Shown here piece after piece: positions 59,842 through 64,000 of a stretch of DNA of 64,000 bases. Source of the stretch: Ktedonobacter sp. SOSP1-85 (lineage in GTDB: Bacteria; Chloroflexota; Ktedonobacteria; Ktedonobacterales; Ktedonobacteraceae); the NCBI RefSeq assembly GCF_016587415.1, contig NZ_BNJI01000001.1, forward strand, positions 5,743,501-5,807,500, read 5' to 3'. The stretch's first letter is position 1. Each line of letters opens with the position of its first letter. The notes beneath the pieces are model-generated. The model was not told where the DNA came from, did not search any database, and was given only the letters and a program-made list of their open reading frames with translations. Made by a program: the position numbers and the translations under genes.

Positions 59842-60964
59842 ACAACTGGTAAAAAACATAGAGGCTTCGCTTGGACATCATCTCACGCCAATCGTTCGCG
59901 ACGCTTTCCTGGTTATTCCTCGCGAGAATTTTGTCAACCAATACTATCGACAACGCGGCAATGAACTTGTCTGGGATACAATTCTCGATCCAACACTCGA
60001 AGAGGTCTATCAAGACCGTCCTCTGGTGACGAGACTTGATACCCGTAAGATGCCGAGCAGTTCTAGCTCTCAACCCTCTATCATGGCAGCGCAACTGGAG
60101 GCACTCGCGCTCGCTCCTGGGCAACGTGTTCTGGAAGTTGGCGCTGGCACAGGCTATAATGCCGCCCTTATGGCGCATATGGTCGAGCAGATAGGGACGA
60201 TAATCAGCGTGGATATCGCTGAGGACCTGGTGCAGCGTGCAATAGATCGGCTCACACAGACTGGGATTACCAATGTGCATGCGCTCACTGCGGATGGCTA
60301 TCAGGGATATGCCGAGTATGCACCCTATGATCGGTTGTTAGCGACGTGCGGTGTCCCAGCCATTCCGTCTTTTTGGCTACAACAACTTCGTGAGGGAGGC
60401 ATCTTGATTGCCAATGTGCTCCTTCCTCTGGCGAGTCTCTTTGTACGCGTTGAGAAGGTAGGAGAAGTTGGTATTGGATCCCTACTACCTATTCAAGCCA
60501 GCTATATGAGGCTCATCGGCCCTCATAGCGTTGACCCATTTCCCAGATTCAACTGGAAGCAGTTGTCGACCTTGCCTAAGAAGGTCCTCCAGCTTGATGA
60601 GGATCTAGAAGCTCTTCTGGAGAGGTCAAATGGGTTTGCCGTTCTCTTGCACAGTTTCTGTCCCGCACTTACGAAGAGGTATCGCCGTCAACCTGACCAG
60701 CAGGAGAATACCTTTTCTCTCTACCTGATCTCTCAGCCACAACAGGAAACCATCATTCACATCCACAAAGACCAACTCACCATCTACGGACAGGATGAAC
60801 CATTTCTAAGTAACATCCAGATCTGTCTCCAGGTCTATCATCATCTGGGTAATCCACAGGTTGAAGACTATACCCTCTCACTTAGCGAGACATCTATGAC
60901 AATCAGCCGGAATAGGCAGGAGTTCCCACTGTCTCAGAGCACGGATCAACGTCTTCTTTCCTGA
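59810..60964 (+). CDS. PIMT-like O-methyltransferase of the graspetide system
   Basis: 384 residues. The first 230 resemble protein-L-isoaspartate O-methyltransferase: SSSSSQPSIMAAQLEALALAPGQRVLEVGAGTGYNAALMA, IISVDIAEDLV, and DRLLATCGVPAIPSFWLQQLREGG. A C-terminal domain of about 150 residues is specific to RiPP-associated members. In graspetide clusters such enzymes methylate an Asp in the crosslinked peptide, which then closes to an aspartimide (fuscimiditide type). Overlap with the ligase gene indicates coupled expression. The exact Asp cannot be told. Confidence 0.87.
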   Translation: MRQQTSIQHREQLVKNIEASLGHHLTPIVRDAFLVIPRENFVNQYYRQRGNELVWDTILDPTLEEVYQDRPLVTRLDTRKMPSSSSSQPSIMAAQLEALALAPGQRVLEVGAGTGYNAALMAHMVEQIGTIISVDIAEDLVQRAIDRLTQTGITNVHALTADGYQGYAEYAPYDRLLATCGVPAIPSFWLQQLREGGILIANVLLPLASLFVRVEKVGEVGIGSLLPIQASYMRLIGPHSVDPFPRFNWKQLSTLPKKVLQLDEDLEALLERSNGFAVLLHSFCPALTKRYRRQPDQQENTFSLYLISQPQQETIIHIHKDQLTIYGQDEPFLSNIQICLQVYHHLGNPQVEDYTLSLSETSMTISRNRQEFPLSQSTDQRLLS

Positions 60965-61331
60965 AAAATGTGAGCAGATGCAAGGAGAAATTGCATGAAT
61001 AGACCACGTTTAGCAGATGGCATGGAGCCTCCACGTGGAATAGGGTTCGTGTAGTTAACAAGCCACAATTGAATGCTTTTGATACAGAGCCGCGCACAGG
61101 GGAAGTAGGTATGAGCGAGGGGTTTAACGGTGATCCTGGGTACAATGCTCTATTGAGAATCAAATCTATGTTTATTCCCCAAACTGGAAGCATCCTCGCA
61201 GGGAACCCATAGGAGGAAGCTTGTGGTTTGATACTGACAAACTGGAGAAAGCATAGTGATAGGGAGCCTAGAGCAAGACCAATTAACTGCAATCTGTGTG
61301 AGTGTGTCCTCTCTGAATCCAATGGGTATTA
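60965..61331. other. Intergenic stretch, no gene seen
   Basis: No credible frame or motif. It separates the graspetide operon from a decayed methyltransferase gene in opposite direction. Confidence 0.4.
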
Positions 61332-61920
61332 TTATCCTGGATGTGGGTATGTAAAGCCTGTGCACTGTGCAATAATATGAAATGTATGCCAATGTTTTGG
61401 TGTCCCATCGGCAGTCGTACCATCTCTCTCCACTTCTCTGAAGGCACGGAGAGAAAGACCTCGGAGGAAGGCTCTGGCTTGCTCACAGGTTACAAAGGTG
61501 AGCGATGAACCTGGCCTATGCCACTCATCATTCACACCGAAGAAGTGCCCTGTAAAAATACCACCAGTCCGTAGGGATGCGCAAAGGTGGGTAAATACCT
61601 CCTCGAAGATGGTTGGCTGCTGGAAGGGAAGCGACCATTGTGCGGCAATCAGATCGTAGGTCGAAGGGATAAATTCAAACTGCTCAAACGTCGCAAGTAC
61701 CTAATGTACCTGCTCTGGCCAGAGCGGAGCAAGATAGAAAAAGGCTCCTTCATCCTTATCGATAGCAGTAACATGAAAACCGTGCTTCACAAGAAACTTC
61801 GTATCTCGTCCAGCACCACAGCCAAGATCGAGGGCGCGTCTCCTCGTTGAAGGCAGCGAAACTGCTTGGATGAGGAGTGGTGAAGGTGCATTATCTTGTC
61901 ATTTGCCAGATAAAAAGGGT
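61332..61920 (-). pseudogene. Decayed SAM-dependent methyltransferase gene
   Basis: The minus strand reads RRRALDLGCGAGRDTKFLVK, HGFHVTAIDKDEGAFFYLAP, then after an in-frame TAG near 61701 continues with TFEQFEFIPSTYDLIAAQWS and LRTGGIFTGHFFGVNDEW down to a stop at 61332. Motif I (DLGCGAGRDT) and the TehB/thiopurine-type layout are clear. The internal stop and a second stop near the 5' end show that the gene is broken. Confidence 0.75.
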
Positions 61921-62012
61921 CTTCCGCTCGTTTGGTGCTGCTCGGTTGATAAGATAGGCATCGTTTTGGAAGAGATATACCAAGTTCGTATCACTTGAAA
62001 AAAGCGGCCTTC

Positions 62013-62627
62013 TTATTTGATATTCAAATGGTCAATACTGTTCCTGTTCGTGAAGTGCCACTCTCCTTCTAGATAGGAGATCTCATAAATACTGGTTGCA
62101 TTGATGGGAAAAAACCGCTCTTTATTACTCCATACCATATTGTTCAAAAAATAACAGAGAATATTGATTACTCCACCATGGGTGACAACAATAGTATCTG
62201 GAGGGATTTGCCGTGTCAGCATCTTTTCACACAAGCATTTGAAGGGTTGTGTGATACGTTGGAAGAACTGCCTGGGGCTCTCTCCATGAGGATAGGGCTC
62301 ATCCATCTGTAAGGAGGAGGCAAAAAGTCCCGGATACAATTGCTCTGCGAGATGATTGGGCATACCAGCAAGCTCACCATTATTCATCTCACGCCAAAGA
62401 GATGAGCTCTGGATGGGTAACTCCATTTCCTGTGCAATATATTCCGCCGTCTCCCATGCGCGCCTCAAGTCACTACTGATGAGTAAACTCAGTGGTTGCC
62501 AAGAATCGCGCAGGTGTTTTGCAAGCAGTTGGCTCTGCATTTTTCCCTCATCTGTTAATCCGCGTTGGCTCCAGCCTCCACGATAACCACGTTCATCTTG
62601 TCCATGCCTGACTAGCACTATTCTCAT
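62013..62627 (-). CDS. Histidine phosphatase superfamily protein
   Basis: 204 residues. The catalytic RHG is at the start (MRIVLVRHGQDERG), followed by GLTDEGKMQSQLLAKHL, SSDLRRAWETAEYIA (second Arg), the acid Glu in LWREMNNGELAG, and the second His in IVVTHGGVINIL. The family dephosphorylates sugar phosphates, alpha-ribazole phosphate or proteins through a phospho-His. Substrate not determinable. It is a single gene next to an ISL3 transposase. Confidence 0.88.
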   Translation of the reverse strand: MRIVLVRHGQDERGYRGGWSQRGLTDEGKMQSQLLAKHLRDSWQPLSLLISSDLRRAWETAEYIAQEMELPIQSSSLWREMNNGELAGMPNHLAEQLYPGLFASSLQMDEPYPHGESPRQFFQRITQPFKCLCEKMLTRQIPPDTIVVTHGGVINILCYFLNNMVWSNKERFFPINATSIYEISYLEGEWHFTNRNSIDHLNIK

Positions 62628-62667
62628 CTTTGAATCCTTTCGTGAAGTGCCGTCTCATACATCTCTT

Positions 62668-64000
62668 CTACAGAGCATGAAGGACACGCTGGCGGAGCAA
62701 GGCAAAGTCTGCTCTGCCAAACATCATGCGTTTCATCAATTTTACCTTGTTCACTTTCCCCTCAACAAGACCATTGCTGTGAGGCAAGGTGAGACCTGCA
62801 AGGACGGCTGCTTTGTCTTTCTCAATGCTCTGCACGAATCCTTGCAGTTCAGGAATCCCACTGGCTCTTACCTGATCGAGCCAATCATGAAGACGCTCTC
62901 CTTCAAGCTGACGAATCATACGCATGAATTGCTGAGCTAATGCATACATAGTGCCAGCCGTTGGGCTTGCTTGGCAAATAGCTGCTACCTCTTTTTGCTC
63001 TTTCTCGTCAAGGTCAGATGGGTCACGAACAAACAACCAGACCGCTTCTCGTGCTTGAAAATGCTGCAAGAGGCTCTCAGGCACTTCCTTGCATTGCTTC
63101 ATTGTTCTCTGTATGCGTTTTGAATAGTCGGGAAGTGTTTCCACAAAACGATGTACTGTCCTGTACGACCCTCTGTATCCTTTGGTCTGGAGTGCTTGCC
63201 ACAACTGAACACTATTCTGACACCCATTTTTCCAGAGTTCATAGGCTGTAGCTGCATACGGATCAAAGCAACTGCTTCTCTTGCGACGCGGCTTGCTATG
63301 AGGAATGCCTTGTAGGAGCCATCGTTCCACAGTTCGCGCTGCCATACCCATACGACGAGCGATTTCTTTCTTTGGCAACCCCTGGCGGTGCAGTTCTTGC
63401 AGTTGACGATACCGATCTTGCCTTTCTTCCTGCCGAGCTATCCTTACCTGTTGAGCCTCATGCTCAACAGCAGGACGCCAGTCATCGGCGGGAGGCGCCT
63501 GCTCATCTGATTGATCTGAAGGCCGCTCTGCAGGCTGAGTTACCTGACAAATTTCGGCACGGCGTTTGGCCAGGAACGCTTCGACACGTGTGGCTAAATT
63601 CTGTGCCAGATGGAATCTATCGGCGACCTGCCTAGCTTGAGGCGCTCCCATTCGTGCCGCAGCAGCATATTCTCCTCCTCGGTCACGGCTGACGATGTCA
63701 ATCTCAGGATGTGCCTGCATCCAAGCTGCAGACGTTTCCGTCGTTCGGTCTGGGAGGAGATCAATAATCTTACGAGTTTCTAAATCAACAAGAATGGTGC
63801 CGAATTTTTGACCTCGGCGGAAACTCCAGTCGTCAATACCCAAATGTGATACATGCTCTGGCGGGCAGGTAGGAAGAGCCATAATGCGACGAAGGATCGT
63901 CGTGGGTGAGGTCTGAATCCCCAGATGAGGAGCAAAGCGTGCGCCTAACTCTCCACATGTGGCCAGACCAATGACCTGAATTGTTTCGCTCAGCCGACTC
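62668..64000 (-). CDS. ISL3-family transposase, 5' end outside the window
   Basis: The frame stays open to the window edge, so the start is beyond 64000. Visible are HLGIDDWSFRRGQKFGTILVDLETRKIIDLLPDR (first catalytic Asp), VSRDRGGEYAAAARMGAPQARQVADRFHLAQNL (second Asp), a long inserted helical region with a helix-turn-helix (KKEIARRMGMAARTVERWL), and GLPHSNGLVEGKVNKVKLMKRMMFGRA-like end with the Glu (LPHSNGLVEGKVNKVKL). This is the DDE pattern of ISL3. The copy looks intact within the window. Confidence 0.88.
   Translation of the reverse strand, partial: SRLSETIQVIGLATCGELGARFAPHLGIQTSPTTILRRIMALPTCPPEHVSHLGIDDWSFRRGQKFGTILVDLETRKIIDLLPDRTTETSAAWMQAHPEIDIVSRDRGGEYAAAARMGAPQARQVADRFHLAQNLATRVEAFLAKRRAEICQVTQPAERPSDQSDEQAPPADDWRPAVEHEAQQVRIARQEERQDRYRQLQELHRQGLPKKEIARRMGMAARTVERWLLQGIPHSKPRRKRSSCFDPYAATAYELWKNGCQNSVQLWQALQTKGYRGSYRTVHRFVETLPDYSKRIQRTMKQCKEVPESLLQHFQAREAVWLFVRDPSDLDEKEQKEVAAICQASPTAGTMYALAQQFMRMIRQLEGERLHDWLDQVRASGIPELQGFVQSIEKDKAAVLAGLTLPHSNGLVEGKVNKVKLMKRMMFGRADFALLRQRVLHAL

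Overview
The window looks like a chromosomal segment of a filamentous, spore-forming Chloroflexota bacterium of the class Ktedonobacteria. This is inferred from the gene families, not from a marker gene: a large CHAT/NTPase/TPR protein, a PknB-type kinase with an extracellular sensor, a bacterial Qng1 queuosine-salvage enzyme, an intact IscB with its guide RNA, SARP-type regulators, and many insertion sequences and decayed genes.

Layout. (1) 0-7 kb: two tandem, non-canonical tRNA-like genes, a decayed gene, an IscB/omegaRNA element, a three-part fusion protein (DUF6602-like, zinc ribbon, SDR), a HypC-like protein and an FMN reductase. (2) 6.8-26.4 kb: housekeeping core. It holds NDH-2, a Ser/Thr kinase, Dps, Obg, a CHAT-NTPase-TPR protein, MraY, MurE, Qng1, an ECF sigma factor with a divergent zinc anti-sigma factor, a DUF2085 membrane protein, CcdA and a HEAT-repeat protein. 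Long perfect intergenic hairpins punctuate this part. (3) 26.5-37 kb: accessory region. A tyrosine integrase is followed by five scars, each combining a decayed integrase 3' tail with a tRNA T-arm-like sequence. Between the scars sit one or two cargo genes each, including a lantibiotic-type leader fused to a Gly-Gly-Tyr repeat. An IS1-like element with a -1 frameshift and a truncated permease follow. (4) 37-48 kb: a response regulator and methyltransferase operon, a SARP regulator, a nucleotidyltransferase, a SARP stub, an IS256 element, and a RiPP cluster. The cluster has two Cys-rich candidate precursors, a glycosyltransferase fused to an MNIO-partner domain, and a DUF692/MNIO enzyme. (5) 48-58 kb: PP2C phosphatase, RelA/SpoT, GNAT, HAD, an IS66 nested in a MITE-like element, and DnaE. 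(6) 58.3-61 kb: a graspetide cluster (precursor, ATP-grasp ligase, PIMT-like methyltransferase). (7) 61-64 kb: a decayed methyltransferase, a histidine phosphatase and a truncated ISL3 transposase.

How it fits together. The same 11-bp-phased GTCCCA direct repeats, 16 bp from a -10 box, occur at three places: upstream of the methyltransferase/response-regulator operon next to the SARP gene, upstream of the MNIO RiPP operon (now separated from it by the IS256 element), and upstream of the graspetide operon. This pattern is typical of SARP operators. It suggests that one SARP regulator coordinates two different peptide natural-product pathways. I regard the MNIO cluster with a glycosyltransferase-fused partner, together with this shared operator code, as the most likely undescribed system in the window.
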